The notes under the pieces: generated by a model
The model's input: the letters and a program-made list of their open reading frames with translations, nothing else
What the model was told of the DNA's origin: nothing
Databases searched by the model: none
Translations under genes and position numbers: made by a program
From: Spirochaetaceae bacterium
GTDB taxonomy: Bacteria > Spirochaetota > Spirochaetia > DSM-27196 > Salinispiraceae
NCBI GenBank assembly: GCA_007129335.1
Contig: SKVS01000159.1
Coordinates: forward strand, 1 to 5,040
DNA: 5,040 nucleotides
Reading direction: 5' to 3'
Shown here: one piece after another, positions 1 to 5,040 of the stretch
How the letters are laid out: the number at the start of each line of letters is the position of its first letter
How positions within the stretch are numbered: position 1 is the stretch's first letter

Positions 1-1
1 G

Positions 2-1954
2 AGATTAATTGAAGTCCTTGGAGTTCATTCCCTGGCAGCTTTTGGCCTTAAACCCAACGATCCGGAACTCCATCCTGTTGGCGCGTTGCTGGACTATGTT
101 CAGGAAACGGTAAAGCATCCCTTGAAGCATCTGCAGGGTGTGCGGGTTTATTCTGATCAGACCTCCGTGGGAATCGATGAAAGTACCCAAAAAAATCTGG
201 AACTTGTGGGCAACATGCACACCGGAGCAAAATCTTTTACCCTGCTGGAGGTTCTGGATCAGACCCAGACTCCTATGGGTTCCCGATTGTTAAAACAATG
301 GATCCTGCGCCCCCTTATGAACAAGGGTGCTATTGAAGAACGGTTATCCTTTGTTCGGGTCTTGTATAGAAATCAGCGGGTTCTTTCCCGTATGAATGGA
401 GAACTGGGTACAATTCGGGACCTTGAACGTTTAAACTCCCGGGTATCGATGGACAAGGCGCATGGAAAGGATCTCCAATCTCTGGGCTTATCTATACAAC
501 AGGGTCTGGACGTGCTGGAATTACTTCGGGACACCCCCTTTGACCGAATGTTTGAAGAAATTCAATCCAATGACCTGAAGGATCTATCCAGACAAATCGA
601 AAGAACCCTTACAGAAAACCCTTCGGTAGTTCTTCATGAAGGTAACCTCATTAGGGACGGTTTGGACGAACAGGTTGACAGGCTGAGGAATGTAAAAGAT
701 GAATCAAAAACCCTGTTAGATGACTTTCTCCAGCGGGAAAAACAGGCTTCGGGAATACAGAATCTTAAGGTCAAGTATAATAAAATTATTGGTTATCATT
801 TTGAGGTAAGTAAGGGGCAGACAGCCAAGGTTCCCGATCATTTTATTCGCCGTCAATCCCTGGTTAATGCTGAACGGTATACTACCGAGGAACTTGGTCG
901 TATTGAAGAAGAAATTACCGGTGCAGCAGAGCTGCTTGTTGAGCGGGAACGAGTACTGTTCCTGGAATTGCGGGAGGAGGTGAAAAAGGGTGTAGGTTCC
1001 ATTCTTTTTCTCAGTCACATCCTGGCTCAAATCGATTGTTTGCAGAGTCTTGCCCAGGTTGCCACTCAAAGGGGTTATGTGGAGCCGGAAATAGTCGAAC
1101 AGCCGGTTTTTCAGGTCCAGCGGGGACGGCACCCCGTTGTTGAAGCCCATTTGTCCGCAGGAGCATTTGTGCCCAACGATATATCCCTCCATACCCGGGA
1201 GGTGGGAACGGTTCTTATAACCGGACCGAATATGGCTGGAAAAAGTACCTACCTCAGACAGAATGCTCTTATTGCAATAATGGCCCAGATGGGATCATTC
1301 GTGCCTGCTGACTCAGCGGTTTTAGGAATTTGCGATAAAATTTTCTGCCGGGTTGGGGCCAGCGATAATTTGGCAAGGGGAGAATCAACCTTTTTGGTTG
1401 AAATGAGTGAAACAGCCCTCATTCTACAGACAGCAACCCCCCAAAGTCTCATTATTATGGATGAGGTCGGGCGGGGCACTTCGACCCAGGACGGTTTGTC
1501 CATTGCCCAGGCAGTGCTCGAATATCTGCTTACTTCCGTTAGAGCCCGGACATTGTTTGCCACCCATTACCACGAGTTGACCGATTTGGAACATGAAAAT
1601 CTAGGTAACTTTTCCCTCCAGGTTCATGAGGAGGGTAAAAAAATTCTGTTCTTGAAAAAGGTCATTCCCGGTGCATCCAGCAGTTCTTACGGAATTCACG
1701 TTGCACAAATTGCCGGCTTGCCCCAAGCCGTCATTTCCCGGGCATTCGAGCTTTTATCGGTAACCTCAACCGATATGAAACAGACCCATGGGAAAGAAGC
1801 AATTCCCATTCCTCCCGCAGGGTACCATCAGCCTGGGTTGTTCGATCCTGGAGAGCAGATACTCCAGGAACTGAAACATATTGATGTAGAAACAATTTCT
1901 CCACTTCAGGCTCTGGTCATCCTTTCTCGATGGAAAAGTGAATCGACTTTTTAA
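2..1954 (+). CDS. mutS: DNA mismatch repair protein MutS, 5'-truncated by the window edge
   Basis: MutS binds mismatches and small loops in newly replicated DNA and, through ATP-driven clamp sliding, recruits MutL. The reading frame is open from base 2, so the gene begins upstream. A TTG at 86 lies inside the conserved core and is not the start. About 650 residues are visible; the N-terminal mismatch-reading domain, with its Phe-x-Glu, and part of the connector are missing. Within the visible fragment are the lever/core (about residues 30-250), the clamp segment with KVKYNKIIGYHFEV (about 256-269) and NAERYTTEE (289 on), the Walker A loop GPNMAGKS (408-415), the signature ARGESTFLVEMSE, Walker B with the catalytic pair in DEVGRGTST (487 on), and the ATHYHEL switch histidine (about 522). 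The tail carries QPGLF (610-614), a plausible sliding-clamp motif, then the C-terminal helical region ending at TAA. No frameshift or lost catalytic residue is seen. comF follows after 46 bases. Confidence 0.97.
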   Translation, partial: RLIEVLGVHSLAAFGLKPNDPELHPVGALLDYVQETVKHPLKHLQGVRVYSDQTSVGIDESTQKNLELVGNMHTGAKSFTLLEVLDQTQTPMGSRLLKQWILRPLMNKGAIEERLSFVRVLYRNQRVLSRMNGELGTIRDLERLNSRVSMDKAHGKDLQSLGLSIQQGLDVLELLRDTPFDRMFEEIQSNDLKDLSRQIERTLTENPSVVLHEGNLIRDGLDEQVDRLRNVKDESKTLLDDFLQREKQASGIQNLKVKYNKIIGYHFEVSKGQTAKVPDHFIRRQSLVNAERYTTEELGRIEEEITGAAELLVERERVLFLELREEVKKGVGSILFLSHILAQIDCLQSLAQVATQRGYVEPEIVEQPVFQVQRGRHPVVEAHLSAGAFVPNDISLHTREVGTVLITGPNMAGKSTYLRQNALIAIMAQMGSFVPADSAVLGICDKIFCRVGASDNLARGESTFLVEMSETALILQTATPQSLIIMDEVGRGTSTQDGLSIAQAVLEYLLTSVRARTLFATHYHELTDLEHENLGNFSLQVHEEGKKILFLKKVIPGASSSSYGIHVAQIAGLPQAVISRAFELLSVTSTDMKQTHGKEAIPIPPAGYHQPGLFDPGEQILQELKHIDVETISPLQALVILSRWKSESTF

Positions 1955-2000
1955 GGCGAGTTCCTCAATCCCTGGGCGGATTTTCCCGGTAATATGATTT

Positions 2001-2648
2001 ATGCGCTGTCTTCTTTGTCACAAAACCCTGAATTTGGACGATCCTGAGCCGGTTGTATTAGCCTATAGCCGTACATGTCGAAGCTGTCTTGATTCAATTC
2101 AACCTTATCCTCTGTATCCCCGGCTCTTTGAATCGTGTTCTGTTCCCCTGTCTGCGGTGGATTACCGAGGCCAGGGCGGGCAGATTGTTCGGGATTTGAA
2201 ATTTCATGGAAAACGGCGGTTATTGGGACTGTGGGTGTACCTCTTGAGTCAGGCTTATGCACGCTCCCTGGAGGTGCATCCTCCTGGTCAGGACAGGTAT
2301 TCTCCCATTGTTGTGCCTGTTCCCCCCTCTCAATACGGTTTATGGTACCGGGGTTGGGATCCGGTAGCCAAGGGTGCCCAGCAGTTCGCCCTTTGCCACG
2401 GGTTTGAAATAGGTTTTCCAATCAAAAGATGTTCCGGCAGTTCCCAGAAGCTATTGTCCCGGAAGCAGAGGATGGACGGTTCAATTGTCTTCCAAATGAG
2501 GTCGGCGCAGGGCATACCCCATACCTGCACGGAGGTAGTTTTGATCGATGATGTGGTTACCACTGGCGCAACTATGGGGCAAATTACCCGACTTATCACT
2601 TCGGAATACCCGGTCTCTGTACGGTGTATAAGCATAGCTCAGGATTGA
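2001..2648 (+). CDS. comF: ComF-family phosphoribosyltransferase-like protein
   Basis: This is a 215-residue member of the ComF/GntX family, the type I phosphoribosyltransferase fold linked to natural DNA uptake and processing of imported DNA in competent bacteria. The exact reaction is unsettled. An N-terminal zinc-ribbon-like pair of motifs is visible (C3-x2-C6 and C26-x2-C29), followed by family landmarks: LKFHGKRRL (66-74), VPVPPS (105-110), YRGWDPV (116-122), an SxxQ...SRKQRM block (about 148-158), and the PRPP-binding loop VLIDDVVTTGAT (180-191). Length is normal for the family. The ATG at 2001 is chosen because an in-frame TGA lies at 1995-1997, and the first Cys pair follows at once. 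There is no convincing Shine-Dalgarno; GGCGGA at 1975-1980 is too far upstream. It probably shares a transcript with mutS, 46 bases upstream, and ends just before the rimP leader. Family membership is strong; a competence role in this organism is inference only. Confidence 0.9.
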   Translation: MRCLLCHKTLNLDDPEPVVLAYSRTCRSCLDSIQPYPLYPRLFESCSVPLSAVDYRGQGGQIVRDLKFHGKRRLLGLWVYLLSQAYARSLEVHPPGQDRYSPIVVPVPPSQYGLWYRGWDPVAKGAQQFALCHGFEIGFPIKRCSGSSQKLLSRKQRMDGSIVFQMRSAQGIPHTCTEVVLIDDVVTTGATMGQITRLITSEYPVSVRCISIAQD

Positions 2649-2673
2649 CCTTTCTTGATGTGCATGGTACATT
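2645..2673 (+). promoter_or_regulatory. Candidate sigma70 promoter for rimP-nusA-infB
   Basis: TTGACC (2645-2650, five of six to the -35 consensus) and TACATT (2668-2673, four of six to the -10 consensus) are separated by exactly 17 bases. A TG at 2665-2666 one base before the -10 gives an extended -10 element. The -35 box overlaps the comF stop codon. Predicted initiation is near 2680, leaving a leader of about 100 bases before the rimP GTG. It is recognised by pattern only, so chance occurrence is possible. Confidence 0.5.
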
Positions 2674-2700
2674 TTGTCTAACAGTATATGGTCAGGCAGC

Positions 2701-2728
2701 AAGAGTCGTCCAACGGCTCTTTTTTTTT
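2701..2728 (+). terminator. Intrinsic (Rho-independent) terminator between comF and rimP
   Basis: The arms AAGAGTCG (2701-2708) and CGGCTCTT (2714-2721) pair over 8 bp, with one G-U wobble and a five-base loop (2709-2713). They are followed directly by an unbroken run of nine T (2720-2728). The stem is modest, with four G-C pairs. It lies 52 bases after the comF stop and so can end the mutS-comF transcript. It also lies downstream of the candidate promoter at 2645-2673, so it may act as an attenuator for the rimP operon. Confidence 0.85.
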
Positions 2729-2731
2729 GAT

Positions 2732-2758
2732 CTGTTTAAAGGTTCGGATTTCAAACAG
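2732..2758 (+). other. Second leader hairpin just upstream of the rimP ribosome-binding site
   Basis: CTGTTTAAA (2732-2740) can pair with TTT-C-AAACAG (2749-2758), giving 9 bp with a single bulged C at 2752 and a GGTTCGGA loop. It is A/U-rich and has no T tract after it, so it is not a terminator. It ends five bases before the GGAAGGAAGG ribosome-binding site. Its left arm could alternatively pair with AACAG at 2680-2684 near the predicted transcript start. The pairing is visible by eye, but function and stability are not established. Confidence 0.35.
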
Positions 2759-2762
2759 CTTT

Positions 2763-2773
2763 GGAAGGAAGGA
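2763..2773 (+). promoter_or_regulatory. Ribosome-binding site that fixes the rimP GTG start
   Basis: The purine-rich GGAAGGAAGGA contains AAGGA at 2769-2773, six bases before the GTG at 2780. It is the only good Shine-Dalgarno in the comF-rimP spacer, and it decides the start against the longer in-frame extension that begins at 2624. Confidence 0.8.
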
Positions 2774-2779
2774 ATACCG

Positions 2780-3229
2780 GTGCAGTATACACCCGAAGAT
2801 TTGTATGATCAGGTAATGCCGATTATACAGGGCATAGGTTTTTCCCTGGTCGATTGCACCTACGGTGTGGTAAAGGGAACCCATCATATTGGTATTGTTT
2901 TATTCTCTCCCGATGGGGTAGGGACCGATGGTTGTGCAAAGGTGTATCAAACTCTGTTGCCCCGTTTTGAAGTAATGCTGGACACCCGGGATATCCATCT
3001 GGAGGTGGGATCCCCTGGACTAGATCGGAAAATCCGTCATCCCCGGGAGTATGGGATTTTTACCGGAAAAAAAGTTAGGGTTTATATTTCCGGTCAAGAC
3101 TGGGTCAGTGGTATTATCGAGAAGGTGAATGAAGAGGAACTCATACTGCAGGTCAATGATCAAAAACAAACAATCAAGCTTTCATCTATAGGGAAAGCGC
3201 AACTTGAATTTACCTGGGAGGTCAAATAA
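2780..3229 (+). CDS. rimP: Ribosome maturation factor RimP
   Basis: RimP (YhbC/YlxS family) is a cytoplasmic factor that binds the 30S subunit during assembly. From the GTG at 2780 the product is 149 residues, the usual family length. The N-terminal alpha/beta domain starts with a helix typical of the family (YTPEDLYDQVMPII, residues 3-16), followed by GFSLVDCTY (20-28). The domain boundary carries the family hallmark LEVGSPGLDRKIRHPREY (74-91), where SPGLDR is near-invariant. The C-terminal SH3-like beta-barrel follows (about 92-149), with GKKVRVYI and the WVSGIIEKVNEEELIL strand pair. The frame stays open upstream to an ATG at 2624, but that extension overlaps the end of comF, reads through the terminator and has no RimP homology that I recognise. 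The gene ends two bases before nusA, whose ribosome-binding site lies inside the rimP 3' end, so their translation is probably coupled. Confidence 0.93.
   Translation: MQYTPEDLYDQVMPIIQGIGFSLVDCTYGVVKGTHHIGIVLFSPDGVGTDGCAKVYQTLLPRFEVMLDTRDIHLEVGSPGLDRKIRHPREYGIFTGKKVRVYISGQDWVSGIIEKVNEEELILQVNDQKQTIKLSSIGKAQLEFTWEVK
3216..3221 (+). promoter_or_regulatory. nusA ribosome-binding site inside rimP
   Basis: GGGAGG lies within the last codons of rimP, ten bases before the nusA ATG at 3232. Together with the two-base gap between the genes it suggests that terminating RimP ribosomes help start nusA translation. Confidence 0.7.
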
Positions 3230-3231
3230 TT

Positions 3232-4923
3232 ATGGCGTCAGGACTTGCTGAAGCAATTCGCCTGCTTGTGCAGGATAAGGGTATCCCTGAAGAACTCATA
3301 ATGCGAACCATTGAGGAATTCCTCCTGGCTGCGTACAAAAGAACCTTTGGTACAGCAGACAACGCAGTTATCAAATTCACCGAAGATGGAAGTGAAGTTA
3401 GTTTATATGCCCGAAAGAGCATTGTGGAAGATGTTTACGATCCGGTATCGGAAATAGAGCTGGACGAAGCTATTGGGCTCAATGAGGATTGTGAAATTGG
3501 GGATGAACTGTTAATAGAAATTAATCCACAGGATTTTGACCGGGTAGCCATTCAAAGTGCAAAACAAAAAGCCCGGCAGAATCTTCGGGAAATACAAAAA
3601 GATACCCTGTATTCAGAATTTAAGGAAAAAGAAGGGGAAATGATCATTGGATATTACCAGCGGGAACGCAATGGGAATATCTTCGTAGATCTGGGAAAAA
3701 CCGAAGGTCTGCTTCCCAAGAGGTACCAGTCACCCAGGGAGATCTACCGCCCTAATGATAGAATCCGGGCATATATTTATGAGGTAGCCAAGGCTGCTAA
3801 CGGCTTGCAGATTATTCTGTCCCGAACCCATCCTGAATTTGTAAAGAAAATTTTCGAGTTGGAAGTTCCTGAAATCTACGACGGCACCGTGGAAATCTTC
3901 AAAATTGTCCGAGAGCCGGGTTACAGGACCAAGGTAGCTGTGTATTCCAGCCGGATCGATGTGGATCCCGTTGGAGCTTGCGTAGGTTTAAAGGGAGTAA
4001 GAATTCAGGCGATAGTTCGGGAAATGGAAGGGGAAAAAATCGATATTCTCAGATTTGACACCGACCCACGGACTTTTATTAAAAATGCCCTGAGTCCTGC
4101 CCAAATAAATCAGGTTATTATCCTTGATGAAGGGAAAAAATCAGCTCTTGCAGTAGTACCTGAAGATCAACTGAGTCTTGCAATTGGGAAGCAGGGCTTA
4201 AACGTTCGGTTGGCAAATCGGCTGGTAGATTGGAACATTGATGTAAAAACCGAGTCTCAATTTGCCGAAATGGATATTTCAAAAATCAGCAAGCAAGCTG
4301 TTCAAGATCTCTTCGGTGATTATGAGGAAGAAGAAATTGAACGAATCAGCGAGCTTCCTGGTATCGAGCCTCGGCTTGTTTCTATTCTTGAAGCTGACGG
4401 TGTGGAGTACATCGAAGATCTGGTCACCTTTACCGACGAGCAAATTGCAAACCTCGATGGTATTACCGAGGCAGATGTTACGGCTATACGTCAGATCATT
4501 GCAGACAATCTGGAAATAATTGAAGACGAGCAGGATTACGAAGAATCCAGTCCTGAGGATTATGATGATGAGGAGTCTCAATCTGAATCGGAAAATCTTG
4601 TTGAGCAAGACTTATCTGAACAGGGAAATGAAGATGAATCGGGTGAACAGCTTGATGTTGAAGCAAAAGATGAATACTATCAGGATGATTCAGGTTCCTA
4701 TATAGAGTATGAAGAAGAGGAAGAAACCCTCATTTCTGAATTGCCTGACCTGCCCGAACGGATTGTGAAAACTCTGAATGCTCAGGGCTTAGAAACAATC
4801 ATAAGTTTGCTGTCCCTGGAGGATGAGGATATTTTGAAATTTGAAGGAATTTCTGAAGATGACTTGGGAATCATTAAAAAAATTATCGCAGAAAACGTAG
4901 AAATTATCGAGGAAGAAGAATAG
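3232..4923 (+). CDS. nusA: Transcription termination/antitermination factor NusA, long form with duplicated C-terminal repeats
   Basis: NusA binds elongating RNA polymerase near the RNA exit channel, promotes pausing and intrinsic termination, and takes part in rRNA antitermination. The 563-residue product shows the full family layout: the polymerase-binding N-terminal domain (about 1-130); the S1 domain (about 134-198, with IFVDLGKTEGLLP and the closing ILSRTHPEF); the EVPEIYDGTVEI and VREPGYRTKVAV linker segments; KH1 with the GLKG loop (252-255) inside DPVGACVGLKGVRI; and KH2 with the GKQG loop (319-322) inside LSLAIGKQGLNVRLAN. Beyond KH2, which is about where short forms such as that of Bacillus stop, there are two 63-residue helical repeats (372-434 and 501-563). 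They are separated by an acidic linker (435-500) with 30 Asp/Glu and one Lys in 66 residues. The gene sits between rimP and infB as in many bacteria. The start is supported by GGGAGG and the conserved N-terminus. Confidence 0.97.
   Translation: MASGLAEAIRLLVQDKGIPEELIMRTIEEFLLAAYKRTFGTADNAVIKFTEDGSEVSLYARKSIVEDVYDPVSEIELDEAIGLNEDCEIGDELLIEINPQDFDRVAIQSAKQKARQNLREIQKDTLYSEFKEKEGEMIIGYYQRERNGNIFVDLGKTEGLLPKRYQSPREIYRPNDRIRAYIYEVAKAANGLQIILSRTHPEFVKKIFELEVPEIYDGTVEIFKIVREPGYRTKVAVYSSRIDVDPVGACVGLKGVRIQAIVREMEGEKIDILRFDTDPRTFIKNALSPAQINQVIILDEGKKSALAVVPEDQLSLAIGKQGLNVRLANRLVDWNIDVKTESQFAEMDISKISKQAVQDLFGDYEEEEIERISELPGIEPRLVSILEADGVEYIEDLVTFTDEQIANLDGITEADVTAIRQIIADNLEIIEDEQDYEESSPEDYDDEESQSESENLVEQDLSEQGNEDESGEQLDVEAKDEYYQDDSGSYIEYEEEEETLISELPDLPERIVKTLNAQGLETIISLLSLEDEDILKFEGISEDDLGIIKKIIAENVEIIEEEE
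4345..4533 (+). repeat. NusA C-terminal repeat 1 (acidic-repeat / HhH-like module)
   Basis: This encodes NusA residues 372-434, starting ISELPGIEPRLVSIL and ending IIADNLEIIEDEQ. It aligns without gaps to the second copy at 4732-4920 with 30 of 63 residues identical. The helix-hairpin-helix-like pattern (LxxxGhexIxDL, then GI.E.D...I..II) matches what is known of the acidic repeats of E. coli NusA, which bind lambda N (first repeat) and the polymerase alpha C-terminal domain (second). The equivalence in partner binding is inferred. Confidence 0.85.
4732..4920 (+). repeat. NusA C-terminal repeat 2 (acidic-repeat / HhH-like module)
   Basis: This encodes NusA residues 501-563, from ISELPDLPERIVKTL to IIAENVEIIEEEE, and runs to the stop codon. 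It matches repeat 1 in length exactly and shares the ISELP start, the G.E.I..L core and the EIIE end. The two copies are therefore an old internal duplication kept in register. Confidence 0.85.
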
Positions 4924-4948
4924 GATGCCCCAAAGGGCTTGATTCAAT

Positions 4949-4956
4949 AAAGGTGG
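4949..4956 (+). promoter_or_regulatory. infB ribosome-binding site
   Basis: AAAGGTGG ends three bases before the ATG at 4960. The AGGTG part matches the distal side of the usual anti-Shine-Dalgarno, with workable spacing. It lies in the 36-base nusA-infB gap and supports the chosen infB start. Confidence 0.65.
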
Positions 4957-4959
4957 AAT

Positions 4960-5040
4960 ATGTCTGAAGAGCAGAAGAACGAACAAAAGCCAAAAGCAAC
5001 CCTCATTAAACACAAGAAAGAGGAAGAGAAATCCCCAAAA
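4960..5040 (+). CDS. infB: Translation initiation factor IF2, first 27 codons
   Basis: Only the N-terminus is visible, and the frame runs open to the window edge. It begins MSEEQKNEQKPKATLIKHKK and continues with a Glu/Lys-rich stretch. IF2 is the GTPase that places initiator tRNA on the 30S subunit and promotes subunit joining. Its N-terminal region is poorly conserved and highly charged in most bacteria, so the GTPase motifs that would prove identity lie beyond the window. The call rests on the position directly after nusA, the good ribosome-binding site, the absence of an in-frame upstream alternative (TAA at 4948-4950), and the KPKATLIK segment, which I recall from spirochaete IF2 proteins. 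rbfA and truB would commonly follow downstream. Confidence 0.82.
   Translation, partial: MSEEQKNEQKPKATLIKHKKEEEKSPK

Noticed and set aside
86..88. TTG at 86 as the mutS start
   Set aside because: The frame is open and MutS-like back to base 2, and the codon falls within the conserved connector/core region.
716..1192. 158-codon open frame on the minus strand inside mutS
   Set aside because: It lies wholly antisense to highly conserved MutS core and clamp sequence, has no recognisable domain, and is best explained as a shadow frame.
1972..1989. CTGGG/CCCGG inverted repeat between mutS and comF, considered as a terminator
   Set aside because: It is five pairs including a wobble, with an eight-base loop and no T run after the right arm.
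1999..2421. 140-codon minus-strand frame opposite comF
   Set aside because: The product is a low-complexity Pro/Gly/Gln-rich string with no family signature, while the + strand holds a clear ComF protein.
2738..2760. GGTTCGGATTTC in the rimP leader resembles a tRNA T-loop (compare metY upstream of rimP in E. coli)
   Set aside because: There is no matching T-stem, anticodon arm or acceptor arm around it; the sequence is explained as the loop and right arm of an A/U-rich hairpin.
4279..4608. 109-codon minus-strand frame opposite the nusA tail
   Set aside because: Its hydrophobic, Ile/Phe/Leu-rich product is what antisense reading of acidic Glu/Asp codons produces; it is not a membrane protein gene.
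4927..4938. GCCC-CAAA-GGGC hairpin in the nusA-infB gap, considered as a terminator
   Set aside because: The stem is only 4 bp and the following bases (TTGATTC) are not a T tract, so it would not terminate. It may be a minor mRNA structure only.

Overview
This window is compact, ordinary-looking bacterial chromosome with every gene on the + strand. In order it holds the 3' three-quarters of mutS (mismatch repair ATPase), a ComF-family phosphoribosyltransferase gene, rimP (30S maturation), nusA (transcription elongation, termination and antitermination factor), and the first 27 codons of infB (translation initiation factor IF2). I see no RNA genes, insertion sequences, CRISPR arrays or phage signs, and no gene-free stretch longer than 131 bases. 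The base composition is mid-range. The IF2 N-terminus (lysine-rich with a KPKATLIK motif), the style of the MutS sequence and the rimP-nusA-infB order suggest a spirochaete of the Treponema/Spirochaeta kind. That assignment is an inference from memory of the families, not a search result.

The layout falls into two transcription blocks. Block 1 (2-2648) is mutS followed 46 bases later by comF. Block 2 (2780 to the window end) is the widely conserved rimP-nusA-infB operon, with a 2-base gap between rimP and nusA and a 36-base gap between nusA and infB. The 131-base spacer between the blocks (2649-2779) is the most informative non-coding part. A sigma70-like promoter candidate overlaps the comF stop. 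It is followed about 20 bases after its predicted start by a clear intrinsic terminator, then by a second hairpin, and then by a strong Shine-Dalgarno that fixes a GTG start for rimP.

Functionally, block 2 couples transcription and translation: RimP assists 30S assembly, NusA rides on RNA polymerase, and IF2 positions initiator tRNA. Placing a terminator in the leader of the operon that encodes NusA, a factor that stimulates intrinsic termination, suggests feedback attenuation. NusA itself is a long form. After the usual N-terminal, S1, KH1 and KH2 domains it carries two 63-residue C-terminal repeats (30/63 identical, no gaps) joined by a strongly acidic, low-complexity linker. This resembles the acidic-repeat modules of Escherichia coli NusA. 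I found no wholly novel system. The leader and the NusA tail are the parts most worth a second look.
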